Shown: positions 12,807-13,227 of the stretch, piece after piece
Layout: each line of letters starts with the position of its first letter
Position numbering within the stretch: position 1 is the stretch's first letter
DNA from: Bacteroidales bacterium
GTDB lineage: Bacteria > Bacteroidota > Bacteroidia > Bacteroidales > JAGOPY01
DNA length: 13,227 nucleotides
Assembly (NCBI GenBank): GCA_023229505.1
Contig: JALNZD010000064.1
Span: 1 to 13,227 of the forward strand
Reading direction: 5' to 3'
Made by a program: the position numbers and the translations under genes
Notes under the pieces: generated by a model
What the model saw: the letters and a program-made list of their open reading frames with translations, nothing else
Told to the model about the DNA's origin: nothing
Databases searched by the model: none

Positions 12807-13227
12807 ATTTTATTGTTTAATGATTCTCCAGATACAGCAGGTGGAGGAATTAAAAAGATGTTCAATTTTCAACGAGTGCGCTTTTTCCCTTTGCCCGATT
12901 ATGATTTGTCAGGTGGCAAGGTGAAAGTCACTATAACTGGTAATGTTCTTGACGTTGATTATGCAAATCTTTTGGCCAGAAACCAGGACCTTTCCTTAGA
13001 AGAGATCATCATGCTTGATAAAGTACAGAAAAAGATACCAATTAGTAAGTCAGAGGAAAAACATTTGAAATCCAAGCATTTGATAGAGGGGAGAAGGCCT
13101 AATTATTTCATTGATAATAAAGTAGCACAGAAAACAGGTCAAAAAGCTGCTTATTCAAAGAATAGAGCATTTGATAAAAAGCACTACCTTGATTTAATTG
13201 AGCTAGCTATCAGAGAATGTAAAAGTG
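12807..13227 (+). pseudogene. 5'-truncated C-terminal part of an AlbA_2/GHKL ATP-binding (RecG-like, COG2865-type) protein; runs off window
   Basis: After an in-frame TAA at 12804-12806 a frame stays open to the window end, about 140 residues. It contains PDTAGGGIKKMFNFQRVRFF then PLPDYDLS, GKVKVTITG, LDVDYANLLARN, LSLEEIIMLDKVQKK, LIEGRRPNYF and KTGQKAAYSKNRAFD. From memory this is the C-terminal portion of Bacteroidota proteins with an AlbA_2 (Schlafen-like) DNA-binding domain, a GHKL-type ATPase and a winged helix, often annotated as RecG-like or as transcriptional regulators. The DTAGGGI segment is normally internal. Here the N-terminal AlbA_2 domain and most of the ATPase are missing, and upstream sequence is hairpin repeats with a stop. 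The ATG at 12858, with GGAGG 10 bases before it, could start a short protein, but that purine run is the codons of the conserved Gly-Gly-Gly. It looks like a remnant; a functional small protein is possible. Confidence 0.65.

Noticed and set aside
12798..12860. Short frame starting at ATG 12798 before the truncated gene
   Set aside because: It is in a different frame from the family motifs and its translation shows no continuity with them.

Overview
The window reads like a chromosomal piece of a Bacteroidota genome, probably an environmental Bacteroidales-like lineage. This rests on the protein flavour, the near absence of Shine-Dalgarno sites before most genes, a FTSC lipobox, and spacers filled with short reiterated words. 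It is an inference from sequence style; there is no rRNA or marker gene. All genes are on the + strand. No RNA gene, CRISPR array or complete mobile element is visible, and no gene-free stretch exceeds 300 bases.

Region A (1-6827) looks like one cell-envelope module. After the tail of an unknown gene come a membrane histidine kinase (215-1711) and, with no spacer, an NtrC-type sigma54 activator (1712-3124). The next spacer holds a strong sigma54 (-24/-12) promoter (TGGCACG-N4-TTGAT, 3237-3252) and an upstream inverted repeat at about -114. Both precede an Ala/Glu/Lys-rich helical lipoprotein (3319-3924) that ends in Lys-Lys. A 9-bp-stem terminator follows. Next are a YafK/DpaA-like YkuD protein whose N-terminal module is visibly related to the lipoprotein (4077-5201), a second, canonical L,D-transpeptidase (5231-5980) and a membrane-anchored protein of unknown function (5994-6827). 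My reading is that a two-component system switches on, through sigma54, a Braun-lipoprotein-like peptidoglycan tether together with enzymes that could attach and release it.

Region B (6883-12678) is a leucine/isovalerate (liu-type) catabolic cluster: methylcrotonyl-CoA carboxylase carboxyltransferase subunit, methylglutaconyl-CoA hydratase-like crotonase, biotin carboxylase/biotin-carrier subunit, and an acyl-CoA dehydrogenase. The dehydrogenase carries the short-chain-type catalytic Glu rather than the isovaleryl-CoA dehydrogenase arrangement. HMG-CoA lyase is not in the window.

Region C (12679-13227) is a palindrome-rich spacer followed by what looks like the 5'-truncated C-terminal part of an AlbA_2/GHKL ATP-binding (RecG-like, COG2865-type) protein that runs off the window.

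Spacers throughout carry distinctive repeats. There are three different four-copy heptamer arrays, a 2 x 14-bp repeat, and a mirror-symmetric array of TTTGCGA-type words spaced 10-11-10 bp in both arms.
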